Source: Acidaminococcus fermentans_A (GTDB lineage: Bacteria > Bacillota > Negativicutes > Acidaminococcales > Acidaminococcaceae). Taken from it: a stretch of 64,000 nucleotides of DNA. Location: the NCBI RefSeq assembly GCF_052216985.1, contig NZ_JBQOUY010000003.1, forward strand, positions 98,250-162,249, written 5' to 3'. How positions within the stretch are numbered: position 1 is the first letter of the stretch; every line of letters starts with the position of its first letter. The translations under genes were made by a program, and so were the position numbers. Below the pieces are notes generated by a model, which made no database searches, was not told the origin of the DNA, and saw nothing but the letters and a program-made list of their open reading frames with translations. Positions 23,663-32,210 of this stretch are shown piece after piece.

Positions 23663-25963
23663 ATGGAAATCGTGGTATTCCTTCTATACGGCATCCTGGG
23701 CTGCTGTACCGGCAGTTTCCTTTGCCTTTGTGCAGCGCGGTTCCAGCGGGATGAGTCCGTCTTCTTTCCCCGGTCCCACTGCGACCGCTGCGGCCATCCT
23801 TTGGGGACCCGGGATCTGATACCTCTGTTCAGCTATTTATACCAAAAGGGGCATTGCCGATATTGTGGGTGCAAACTGCCAGCTTCCCTATTTTGGCGGG
23901 AAGCGGCCACCGGCCTCCTGTTCATCCTGGCGGCCCGGCTCCCTGGGCCTCTATCCGTACTGGGGGTCCGCTGGCTCCTGATATCCCTGATGCTGCTCCT
24001 GTCTTGGCTGGATATGGACGAACTCCAGCTCTATGAAGATCTGCTCTATCCGCTGGGCATCCTCTTCCTGGTCCTGCGGATGCTGCAGGGAAAATCCCTT
24101 ATTCAGGGCCTTGTCGGGGCAGTCCTTCTGGGTGGCTTCCTCCAGCTGATCCACTGGCTTTCGCCCCAGGGGATGGGCGCCGGGGATCCGAGACTGGCGG
24201 CTGTCCTGGGCCTTTGGCTGGGACCGGTCCAGGGATTCAAAAGCTTTTTCCTGGCCCTTGGAGCAGGCCTTTCTTTTGCCCTGGTACGGGGAATGCGGGC
24301 CAAGGAGAACCGTTGGGCCAGCGTCCAGGCTCCTGTGCCGCTGGCTCCCTTTTTCTGCGGCTGCGGGCTGCTGCTCCAGTTCTTGGATCTGGGGGGTCTG
24401 CCAGGGGGAACTGAGGGGCCCGGGATGCTGTATTTCCTGGGAGTACTGGACTGGGGCTCTCTGCAGGGACGGCACAGGCTGGAGGAGGCCATCCATTGGT
24501 TCCGGCGTATCCTGGAACCTTGGCCGGCACAGCTCCTGGGTGTCCAGTTGGGAAAAGATCGGGTGACCCTGGCTCAAGTGCGGCGAAAGGGAAAAAAATG
24601 GGAAGTGGAACGGGTTCAGGAACTATCCTGGCCGGATCGGATCCAGAAAAGCTTAGGGCGGAAGCAGACGGAAGAAACCATATGGTGGCTCCGGGAAGTG
24701 TGTGCCAAACAGGGCTTTACTGTCCGGCAGACAGTTTTTTCTCTGGCACCCGATCTGATGGTTTTCCGGGAATTGACCCTGCCAGGGCTGTCTCTCCGGG
24801 AACAGGAGGAGACTGCTCCCTGGGAGATCCTCCAGCAGATTCCCTACGGACCCGGGACTTTCCAGCTGGCCCTTTCTCCTTTTCCAAAGCAGCCGGACCT
24901 TCTCCTGGCAGGGGCTGTGTCCACAGAAGTCCTGGAAATCTGCAGGGATCTGGCTGACGGGATGGAATGGGAACTGCTGCAAGTGGAAGCGGCTCCTCAG
25001 GCTTGGGGACGCTGGTTGGAAGAAGAGCCGGCGGCTTTCCTATTGGCTCTGGGAGATGCCTCTCTCCAGGGGGCCTGGTACAGGAAGGGACAGCTGCTGG
25101 GCACCTGCCGTCTGGAGCCGACGGAGAAAATGGCGGAAGGAGGGGAGACCCTTTTGCAGCGGCTGTGGGAAATGGCCGGCCCTTCTGTGGCGGAACAGTT
25201 CCAGGAAGGGCCTACTGGAGTGTTCCTGGTTGGAGGACAGAAAGACGAACAACAGTCTTGGCTGGATTGTTTCCAAGTGCTCTGGGACTGTCCGGCGGCC
25301 AGCCTCTCCCTGGGACCCTGGTTCTGCTGGGCGCCCTATTATGAAGCAGGGAAAAAGGCACCTCTTTCGGCAGGTTTGTGCGGTACTTTGGGCAGTCTCC
25401 TGCCGAAAAGGAAAAAAGCTCCTTTCTGTTATGGTGCCGGTTCCCCTGGCTGCTTCCTGCAGCGGGAAGGGTGGAGCCGGCTGGGGAAGGGACTGCTGGC
25501 TTTTTCCCTGGTGCTCTGGCTGGCGGGGACAGGTGCCTTGTACCTGGCAGAACGGAATCTGGACCAATGCCGGCAGCAGCTCCAGCAGGCCTCTGGCTGG
25601 GAACACCTTTGGCAGAAGCAGCTGGAAAATAGGAAAGAACTGGAGCGGCAGGAGCGCATCCAAAAAGAGCAGAGCAGGCGGCCACTGCCATGGGGAGGAG
25701 TGCTCACCCTGCTAGGCCATACCCTTCCTTCCAGCTGTTGGGTGACCCAGGTGGAACAGGAAACGGGCCGGAACGGATCGACCCTTCTGCTGCAAGGGAA
25801 GAGCTTAGGACGGGAGAGCCTCCTCCAACTTGTACGGCGCCTCCAGAAGCAGCCTGGAGTGGCTAGTGTGCGTCTGGAACGGATGGAACATGGGAGTGAA
25901 GCCCCAAGGGTGGAAACCTTTGCCCTCCGGCTGCAATGGAAGGGAGGGGAATATGGGACCTGA
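23663..25963 (+). CDS. Fused prepilin peptidase / PilM-like / PilN-like protein
   Basis: The 766-residue continuous frame appears to combine three type IV pilus parts. Residues 1-265 resemble prepilin peptidase: Cys40-x-x-Cys43 and Cys65-x-x-Cys68 zinc pairs, several membrane segments, Asp117/Asp119 in WLDMDE and Asp175 in the GAGD motif. Residues about 285-560 resemble a PilM-type actin-like domain (LLGVQLGKDRVTLAQVRRKG). A membrane segment at 609-629, a coiled coil, and a C-terminal domain (about 675-760) look like PilN. It follows comM closely and overlaps the PilO-like gene. The peptidase part is fairly clear; PilM and PilN are inferred from layout. No pilin, PilB, PilC or PilQ gene is in the window. 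Confidence 0.75.
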   Translation: MEIVVFLLYGILGCCTGSFLCLCAARFQRDESVFFPRSHCDRCGHPLGTRDLIPLFSYLYQKGHCRYCGCKLPASLFWREAATGLLFILAARLPGPLSVLGVRWLLISLMLLLSWLDMDELQLYEDLLYPLGILFLVLRMLQGKSLIQGLVGAVLLGGFLQLIHWLSPQGMGAGDPRLAAVLGLWLGPVQGFKSFFLALGAGLSFALVRGMRAKENRWASVQAPVPLAPFFCGCGLLLQFLDLGGLPGGTEGPGMLYFLGVLDWGSLQGRHRLEEAIHWFRRILEPWPAQLLGVQLGKDRVTLAQVRRKGKKWEVERVQELSWPDRIQKSLGRKQTEETIWWLREVCAKQGFTVRQTVFSLAPDLMVFRELTLPGLSLREQEETAPWEILQQIPYGPGTFQLALSPFPKQPDLLLAGAVSTEVLEICRDLADGMEWELLQVEAAPQAWGRWLEEEPAAFLLALGDASLQGAWYRKGQLLGTCRLEPTEKMAEGGETLLQRLWEMAGPSVAEQFQEGPTGVFLVGGQKDEQQSWLDCFQVLWDCPAASLSLGPWFCWAPYYEAGKKAPLSAGLCGTLGSLLPKRKKAPFCYGAGSPGCFLQREGWSRLGKGLLAFSLVLWLAGTGALYLAERNLDQCRQQLQQASGWEHLWQKQLENRKELERQERIQKEQSRRPLPWGGVLTLLGHTLPSSCWVTQVEQETGRNGSTLLLQGKSLGRESLLQLVRRLQKQPGVASVRLERMEHGSEAPRVETFALRLQWKGGEYGT

Positions 25964-26522
25964 TCGAAAATCTGATATCATGCACTGGCTGCGGAAAGGG
26001 AAGCAACCTATAGGGATCTTCCTGCTGCTGGCTCTGCTGTGGGGCGGAGTCCTGTTCCCCTTGGGACAGCGAATCGGGAGAGGATGCCAGCAACAGCGGC
26101 AGCTCCAGCAGCGACTCCAGCACCTGGCTGCTTTTGCCCGGAGCTGGGATCCTCAGGAAGCCCGAGAGGAAGCCAGCCATCTCACAAAGGTGCGAAAGAA
26201 GAGGGAAGCCCCCGTATCCCGGGAAAACTGGCTGGAAGCCCTGACCCAGACTGCTGAGAACAGCCAGATCCGCTGTCTGCGTCTCCTTCCCCTGGAATCA
26301 GGAGAAAAGACGGGAGAAGCCGGTATCGACGTAGTCATGGAAGGTCCTTATCCCGGGTTCTTGCTTTTCTTCCGGCAGTGGGAAGAAACCTATCCGGGCA
26401 CCTGGATCTGGGATGGGCGGCTGGAGAGCCGGGAAAATGGGAAAAAACTGCTCTTTCAGGGAAAATTCTTCTCTGGACCGATAAAAAGTTCCAAAGGAAG
26501 AGAAATCGGCAGGAATCATTGA
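25953..26522 (+). CDS. PilO-like inner-membrane pilus assembly protein
   Basis: The 189-residue protein has a short cytoplasmic N-terminus, one membrane segment (about 20-42), a glutamine-rich coiled coil (RGCQQQRQLQQRLQHL) and a small alpha/beta domain with EAGIDVVMEGPYPGFLLFFRQWE, the PilO type of ferredoxin-like fold. It overlaps the end of the fused gene by 11 bases. PilO partners PilN in the inner-membrane alignment complex. Sequence identity to PilO is weak; the call rests on topology and context. Confidence 0.6.
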   Translation: MGPDRKSDIMHWLRKGKQPIGIFLLLALLWGGVLFPLGQRIGRGCQQQRQLQQRLQHLAAFARSWDPQEAREEASHLTKVRKKREAPVSRENWLEALTQTAENSQIRCLRLLPLESGEKTGEAGIDVVMEGPYPGFLLFFRQWEETYPGTWIWDGRLESRENGKKLLFQGKFFSGPIKSSKGREIGRNH

Positions 26523-26547
26523 CCGACTTCGTTAATAATGAGATAAT
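26519..26547 (+). promoter_or_regulatory. Promoter of the aminotransferase gene
   Basis: TTGACC (26519-26524) and GATAAT (26542-26547) have a 17-bp spacer. The -35 overlaps the stop codon of the PilO-like gene. Confidence 0.65.
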
Positions 26548-26612
26548 AGAATGTAAACGGATTATTTCCTGTTGAGGAACGTTTGCTTGTTACCGAGGGG
26601 AGGACCTATATT

Positions 26613-27869
26613 ATGAGCATCAGCTGTGTCGCACCGCATGCACAGAAAAAAACGAAAACGTCAAAGGACCGGATTTTTGGAGCCAGTGAAGCTGCCCAGA
26701 AACGGATCAGCGAAATCGGAGCAGAAAACGTGGTCAACGCCACCATCGGCTGCATCCTGGACAATGATGAGAACTTCGTGGTGCTGCCTACCGTGAGCAA
26801 GGTCTATCGGAGCCTGAAAGATGCGGAATATTTCAAATATGCTCCCATCATGGGTCTGCCGGAATACCTGGAACTGGTGCAGAATGCCTGTTTCTGCCAG
26901 TCCCGTCCGGAAGGCTTTACGGCTGCCATCGCTACTGCCGGCGGTACCGGAGCCATCCACCATGCTGTCTGGAACTATACGGAATCCGGAGATACCATCC
27001 TGACTTCTGAATGGTACTGGGGAGCGTACAAACAGATCTGTGAGGATATGGACCGCCATCTGGATACGTATCCCATGGTCACGGAAGAACAAAAATTCAA
27101 TCTGGCCGGCTGTGAACAGAAAGTCCGGGAGATCCTGTCCAAACAGGACCGGATCCTGCTGATCATCAATACCCCTGCCCATAATCCCACCGGGTTCAGC
27201 CTCACTCCGGAAGAAATCGAGAACGTAGTGAAGATGCTGGAAGAAGTCCTGTCTGGTACGGATAAGACGGCTGCCCTCTGCTTGGATGTAGCTTATATCG
27301 ATTATGCCGGGGAACGGGAAGAAGTCCGGAGAATCTTCCGGAAGCTGTCCAATCTGCCGAAGAACATCTTCGGACTCATCGCCTATAGCCTGTCCAAGAG
27401 CTTTTCCATGTATGGCCAGCGCTGTGGGGCTCTGATCGGGGTCACCAGCGATGAAAAGCAGATCCTGGAATTCATCAATGCGAACAAATACACCAGCCGG
27501 GCCTGCTGGTCCAACTGCAACCGGGGTGCCATGGATACCTTGGATACCATCTACAGCGATCCGGCACTCCTGGATACCATCCAGCGGGAACGGGCCCATT
27601 ATTACAGCATGATCCAGGAACGGGGCGATATCTTCACGGAAGAAGCACAGAAATGCGGGCTGAAGATGCTGCCGTATATTTCTGGGTTCTTCCTGTCCAT
27701 TCCGGCCAAAGATCCGGAAGCCGTCTGCAATAAGCTCCATGAAGACAATATCTTCTGCGTGCCTCTGGCTGCCGGTGTACGGGTGGCTGTGTGCGGGGTG
27801 CCCAAGAAAAAAATCTACGGCATGGCTGCGAAGATCAAAGAAGCCATGGACGCTGTGGGGGAAGACTGA
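26613..27869 (+). CDS. Class I/II PLP-dependent aminotransferase
   Basis: The 418-residue fold-type I aminotransferase has NTPAHNPTGFSLTPEE near 190, a substrate/PLP aspartate in LCLDVAYIDYA near 225, and the Schiff-base lysine in SLSKSFSMYGQRCGA near 262. The sequence looks closest to aspartate/aromatic aminotransferases, but the amino donor cannot be fixed. GGGGAGG precedes the ATG by nine bases; ATG 26583 would lie upstream of that site. A nucleoside kinase-like gene and a second aminotransferase follow. Confidence 0.88.
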   Translation: MSISCVAPHAQKKTKTSKDRIFGASEAAQKRISEIGAENVVNATIGCILDNDENFVVLPTVSKVYRSLKDAEYFKYAPIMGLPEYLELVQNACFCQSRPEGFTAAIATAGGTGAIHHAVWNYTESGDTILTSEWYWGAYKQICEDMDRHLDTYPMVTEEQKFNLAGCEQKVREILSKQDRILLIINTPAHNPTGFSLTPEEIENVVKMLEEVLSGTDKTAALCLDVAYIDYAGEREEVRRIFRKLSNLPKNIFGLIAYSLSKSFSMYGQRCGALIGVTSDEKQILEFINANKYTSRACWSNCNRGAMDTLDTIYSDPALLDTIQRERAHYYSMIQERGDIFTEEAQKCGLKMLPYISGFFLSIPAKDPEAVCNKLHEDNIFCVPLAAGVRVAVCGVPKKKIYGMAAKIKEAMDAVGED

Positions 27870-27899
27870 AAAATTAAAGACAAAAGGGGAGCGGAAGAG

Positions 27900-29558
27900 A
27901 TGGAGATCATTGGGCCCGACGGAGCAAGGAAAAAGTATCAGGCAGGGACACCGCTTTTGACCATCGCCAGGGACTATCAGGCGCAGTATGCCAGTCCCAT
28001 TGCTTTGGGGGTGATCAACGGCGAGATACAGCCTCTGCAGATGTGTCCCCGGGAAGGGGACCATGTAGGCTTCTACACCTTGGACAGTGAGATGGGGTAT
28101 CGGGCTTACATCGCCACCTTCCAGTTCGCTCTGATCGCAGCCATGGCCCGGCAGCGGCCGGAAATCCGCCTGGAAGTAGAAAATACCTTCGGCCATGGAC
28201 TGTACTGCGCTGTGAAGAACCGGATCTTCCTGAGCAAGTACGATCTGGAAGATATCACCCTCTGTATGGAAAAGATGATCCGGGATCAGGAGCCTATCCA
28301 GGTGAAACAGGTGGAACGGGATGGAGCCTGGCCTTATGTGGATCCCCATTTCTATCAGGATGAGGCACCGCTATTGGAAGCCCTCCCGGAAGAACGCCGG
28401 ATCAAGATCTATCAACTGGGGGACCGGTATGCGTATTTTGTCACGCCTCTCCTGCCCAATCTGGGCTGCTTAAAGGCCTTCCAGCTCGTCTGGTTGGGGT
28501 CCGGGATCCTGCTCCGGTACGGACGGCAGGATCAGCTGGAGAAACTGGAACCCTACGTGGAACGGAAGAAACTGGCCCAAGTCTATGCCGATTCTGAAAA
28601 GATGGGGCAGGTGATGCATTGTCCTACGGTGGCCGCTCTGAATCAATATATCCGGGAAGGCAACAGCCGGGGGATCATCCAGATGTGCGAAGCCTATCAT
28701 GAAAAATCCATTGCCCGGATCGCCGATGAGATCGATGCAGACGGACGGAACATCCGCCTGGTCCTGATCGCCGGGCCCTCTTCTTCCGGCAAGACCACGT
28801 TTTCCCAGCGCCTGGCGGTACAGATGCGGGTCAATGGCCTCCGGCCCATCCCCATTTCCCTAGATAATTATTTCAAAGAACGGGAACAGACGCCCCGGCT
28901 GCCCGATGGAAGCTACGATTTCGAATCCATCGAAGCCCTGGATACGGAACTGTTCAATGAACATATGGAACGGCTGCTCCGGGAGGAGACCGTAGAGATC
29001 CCTTACTTCAACTTCAAGACAGGGCATCGGGAATACCGGGGCCAGAAGGAATTCCTGGGGGATGACGGGGTCCTGGTGGTAGAAGGGATCCATGGGATGA
29101 ACGAGAAACTGTCTGCCCGGGTCCGGCGCCGGAACAAGATGAAGATCTACATCAGTGCTCTGACCCCTCTTTCCTTCGATGATTACAACCGGATCCCCAC
29201 TACAGATATGCGCCTCCTGCGGCGGATGGTGCGGGATTCCCAGTTCCGGTCCCACGATGCCCGCCAGACCATCCAGAACTGGAGCAAGGTCCGGGCAGGG
29301 GAAGAAAAGAATATCTTCCCCTTCAGTGAAGAGGCGGACATCATGTTCAATACTACGCTGATCTATGAACTGGCTGTTTTCAAGAAATATGCCTGCCCGC
29401 TCCTGGAACAGATACCCCGGGACGCAGCAGAATATCCGGTTGCACGGAATTTCCTGGACATGCTGCAGATCGTGGAACCCATCGATGATAAGGCCATTCC
29501 CAATAACTCCATTATCCGGGAATTCATCGGCCATTCAATTTTTGGAGATTTATTATAA
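27900..29558 (+). CDS. Uridine-kinase-like nucleoside kinase with TGS/ThrRS-like N-terminus
   Basis: The 552-residue protein has two parts. The N-terminal 200 residues resemble the TGS plus second additional domain of threonyl-tRNA synthetase (MEIIGPDGARKKYQAGTPLL; FGHGLYCAVKN). From about 285 it is a P-loop kinase of the uridine kinase/phosphoribulokinase type: GPSSSGKTTFSQRLA, SLDNYFKERE, VVEGIHGMNEKLS. This fusion is known across Firmicutes, annotated only as a nucleoside kinase. AAGGGGAGCGGAAG precedes the ATG. The next aminotransferase starts 10 bases after its stop. Confidence 0.88.
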   Translation: MEIIGPDGARKKYQAGTPLLTIARDYQAQYASPIALGVINGEIQPLQMCPREGDHVGFYTLDSEMGYRAYIATFQFALIAAMARQRPEIRLEVENTFGHGLYCAVKNRIFLSKYDLEDITLCMEKMIRDQEPIQVKQVERDGAWPYVDPHFYQDEAPLLEALPEERRIKIYQLGDRYAYFVTPLLPNLGCLKAFQLVWLGSGILLRYGRQDQLEKLEPYVERKKLAQVYADSEKMGQVMHCPTVAALNQYIREGNSRGIIQMCEAYHEKSIARIADEIDADGRNIRLVLIAGPSSSGKTTFSQRLAVQMRVNGLRPIPISLDNYFKEREQTPRLPDGSYDFESIEALDTELFNEHMERLLREETVEIPYFNFKTGHREYRGQKEFLGDDGVLVVEGIHGMNEKLSARVRRRNKMKIYISALTPLSFDDYNRIPTTDMRLLRRMVRDSQFRSHDARQTIQNWSKVRAGEEKNIFPFSEEADIMFNTTLIYELAVFKKYACPLLEQIPRDAAEYPVARNFLDMLQIVEPIDDKAIPNNSIIREFIGHSIFGDLL

Positions 29559-29568
29559 GGAGAACAAC

Positions 29569-30759
29569 ATGCATATTTCTCAGCGGACGCTGCATATACC
29601 TACGTCTCCCATCCGGAAGCTGGCTCCCATTGCCAACCGGGTGGAAAAAACCAAGAAAATCTATCACTTAAATATCGGACAGCCGGATATCCCTACCCCG
29701 GAAAGCTTCTTTGAAGGGGTGGCCTCCTATCATCCAAAAGTGGTGGCCTATGGCAAATCCCAAGGGAACGAGAAACTGCTCCAGGGGATCCAGGACTATT
29801 ATGCCGGCTGGGGAATGGAGTACGATCTGGATGATATCTTTGTGACCAATGGGGGCAGTGAAGCCGTTTCTTTTGCTGTGATGACTACCTGCGACCCTGG
29901 GGACAATATCTTGATGTTCGAGCCCTTCTATGCCAATTACAAGAGCTTTACCGGGGCCTACAATGTGGAAATCAACGGGGTCCCCACGTCCCCGGACACC
30001 GGCTATCATCTGCCGGATGAAGCCACGGTGGAAAAATACATCAACGACCGGACCCGGGCCATCTTGATCTGCAACCCGGGGAATCCCACTGGGGTGATCT
30101 ATACCCGGGCGGAGATGGATATACTGTCCCGGATCGTCCGGAAATATGACTTGACCCTGATTGCCGATGAAGTGTACCGGGAATTCGTCTATGACGGGGT
30201 CTACACCAGCTTTGGCCAGCTCCGGGAACTGGATGACTATCTGGTGCTCATCGATTCCGTGTCCAAACGGTACAGTGCCTGCGGAGCCCGGAGCGGCTGC
30301 GTGATCACCCGGAACAAGGCACTCCAGCAAGAACTGCTGAAATGCTGCCAGGCCCGTCTGTCTTGCCCCAACATCGAACAGCTGGGAGCGGCGGCCCTGT
30401 ACACCACCCCCAAATCCTACTGGGAAGAAGTGAAGAAGGAATATACCAAACGGCGGGATACCATCAAGGCCTGCCTGGCCCAGATGGAGGGAGTGATCTC
30501 TTCCGATCCCAAAGGGGCCTTCTATGTGATGGTGAAGATGCCCATCGACGATACGGAAAGATTCGCTAAATGGCTGCTGGAAGAGTTCGACATCGATGGA
30601 GAGACCATCATGATCACTCCGGGCAACGGATTCTATGCTTCCGATATGAGCCGAGGAAAGGACGAAGCCCGTCTGGCCTACGTGCTCAATACCGAAGACC
30701 TGAAAAAAGCCATGCGCATCCTGGAAGAAGGATTGAAGAACTATCCGGGACGGAAATAA
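29569..30759 (+). CDS. PLP-dependent aminotransferase (AspB-like)
   Basis: The 396-residue fold-type I aminotransferase has LNIGQPDIPTPESF at the start, GGSEAVSFAVMT near 100, NPGNPTGVIYTRAEMD near 168, DEVYREFVYDG near 200, and the PLP lysine in DSVSKRYSACGARSG near 233. It resembles aspartate or related aminotransferases; the substrate is not determined. The ATG at 29569 has AAGGAG seven bases upstream; a longer frame would run back into the kinase gene. It is the last gene before a terminator. Confidence 0.9.
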   Translation: MHISQRTLHIPTSPIRKLAPIANRVEKTKKIYHLNIGQPDIPTPESFFEGVASYHPKVVAYGKSQGNEKLLQGIQDYYAGWGMEYDLDDIFVTNGGSEAVSFAVMTTCDPGDNILMFEPFYANYKSFTGAYNVEINGVPTSPDTGYHLPDEATVEKYINDRTRAILICNPGNPTGVIYTRAEMDILSRIVRKYDLTLIADEVYREFVYDGVYTSFGQLRELDDYLVLIDSVSKRYSACGARSGCVITRNKALQQELLKCCQARLSCPNIEQLGAAALYTTPKSYWEEVKKEYTKRRDTIKACLAQMEGVISSDPKGAFYVMVKMPIDDTERFAKWLLEEFDIDGETIMITPGNGFYASDMSRGKDEARLAYVLNTEDLKKAMRILEEGLKNYPGRK

Positions 30760-30771
30760 GAAATGACGGGA

Positions 30772-30812
30772 GGGTGCTGCAAGCGTGCAAAGCTCACGCA
30801 TGCAGCGCCTTC
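30772..30812 (+). terminator. Terminator after the second aminotransferase
   Basis: A long imperfect stem pairs GGTGCTGCA with TGCAGCGCC, with an inner CGTG/CACG helix. It belongs to the GCTGCA variant of the recurring hairpin family. The T tract is weak (TTCCCTTT). Confidence 0.6.
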
Positions 30813-30923
30813 CCTTTCTGTCAGCTGACACACCAGGAACCCTGGCACCCTTTTTTCCTTCCCTTCCTCCGTTTTTTACGCTATAATAAAGGGTACGATT
30901 GAAAAACGAGAGGAGATGATCCC

Positions 30924-32177
30924 ATGGCAGCAGGTTTTGCCCAGCTGAAAGTGAATGATACAATGGTGGACAAACTCCACCGGACTGGAAAATATATCCC
31001 GACGCCTGTGCAGGAGCGTGCCATCCCGGCTCTTTTGAACGGGCGGGACGTGATCGCCCGTGCCCAGACAGGGGTGGGGAAGACACTGTCCTTTGTGATC
31101 CCCCTGTTCGATAAAGTGGACCCGAAAAAAGAATTCGTCCAGGCACTGATCCTTTCTCCCACCCGGGAACTGGCCCAGCAGACGGCTGGCGAGATCCGGA
31201 AACTGGACGGGGATACTGGCATTTATACCCTGACGGTGAGCGGCGGACGGGATTTCGAGGAAGAAAAACGAAAAATCGGCCATAAGGCCCAGGTGTTGGT
31301 AGGGACTCCAGGACGGCTACTGGACCACCTGCGGAAAGGCAACACCAGCCTGGGCGGGGTGAGATACCTGGTGTTGGATGAAGTGGATGAGATGCTCCGC
31401 CAGGGCTTCGGAGAGGATATCGAGACTCTTTTGGGACTGATGCCCCAGGTCCATCAGACCATGGTCTGTTCCGCCACCCTAGATGAAGAAGTCCGGAAAC
31501 TGAGCCGGAAACTCACCACCAATCCCCTGGTCATCGACATCGCTCCCCAGGAAGCCACCGCTTCCACCATCCACCAGATCTGCATCAAGGTCAGCGAGGA
31601 ACACAAACAGGAAGCCTTGGCATCCTTGATCCGCCGGTACAATCCTTTTTTGATGCTGGTGTTCTGCTGCAGCAAGGAGCGGGCCATCGAGCTGTCTGAC
31701 TGGCTCTACGGGGCAGGCTTCAACGTGGATGTGCTCCACGGGGATATGTCCCAGACCAAGCGACGTCAGGTGATGGAAAACTTCCGGAAGGCCAAGCTCC
31801 AGATCCTGGTTGCCAGTGATATCGCGGCCCGGGGCCTGGATGTGGAAGGCATCACCCAGGTGGTGAATTACGACATCCCCCACGACCCTGATTGGTATGT
31901 ACACCGGATCGGACGGACCGGACGGGCCGGCAGCGAGGGGACGGCCATTACCTTCTACACCGCCGATGAGACCCGGTGGCTCCAGAACTTGGAGAAGAAG
32001 CTGGCCATCACCCTGGAACGGCAGAACCTGGCCGGGGAAAAAGTCCGGCGGACGGTGAAACCGGTACGTCCCAAGAAGAAACGGGTGCCCAGACGGGGCA
32101 AGAGTGCCGTGGGTCCTAACAAACGGGGAACCAAATACGCGGAAGCGTCCCGGAAACAGAAAAAGAAAGAAAAATAA
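30924..32177 (+). CDS. DEAD-box RNA helicase (DEVD variant)
   Basis: The 417-residue SF2 RNA helicase has Q motif TPVQERAIPAL, motif I ARAQTGVGKTLS near 50, PTRELAQQ, motif II LDEVDEML near 152 (DEVD in place of DEAD), SATLD, IAARGLDVEGITQVVNYD and HRIGRTGRAG near 330. A basic tail of about 45 residues (RPKKKRVPRRG) probably binds RNA. It may unwind rRNA or mRNA as CshA-like enzymes do. TATAAT at 30882-30887 is the likely -10, and GAGAGGAG precedes the ATG. Confidence 0.93.
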   Translation: MAAGFAQLKVNDTMVDKLHRTGKYIPTPVQERAIPALLNGRDVIARAQTGVGKTLSFVIPLFDKVDPKKEFVQALILSPTRELAQQTAGEIRKLDGDTGIYTLTVSGGRDFEEEKRKIGHKAQVLVGTPGRLLDHLRKGNTSLGGVRYLVLDEVDEMLRQGFGEDIETLLGLMPQVHQTMVCSATLDEEVRKLSRKLTTNPLVIDIAPQEATASTIHQICIKVSEEHKQEALASLIRRYNPFLMLVFCCSKERAIELSDWLYGAGFNVDVLHGDMSQTKRRQVMENFRKAKLQILVASDIAARGLDVEGITQVVNYDIPHDPDWYVHRIGRTGRAGSEGTAITFYTADETRWLQNLEKKLAITLERQNLAGEKVRRTVKPVRPKKKRVPRRGKSAVGPNKRGTKYAEASRKQKKKEK

Positions 32178-32210
32178 AGAATAGCAAGTAAAAATGGAGA
32201 GGTGCTAACC

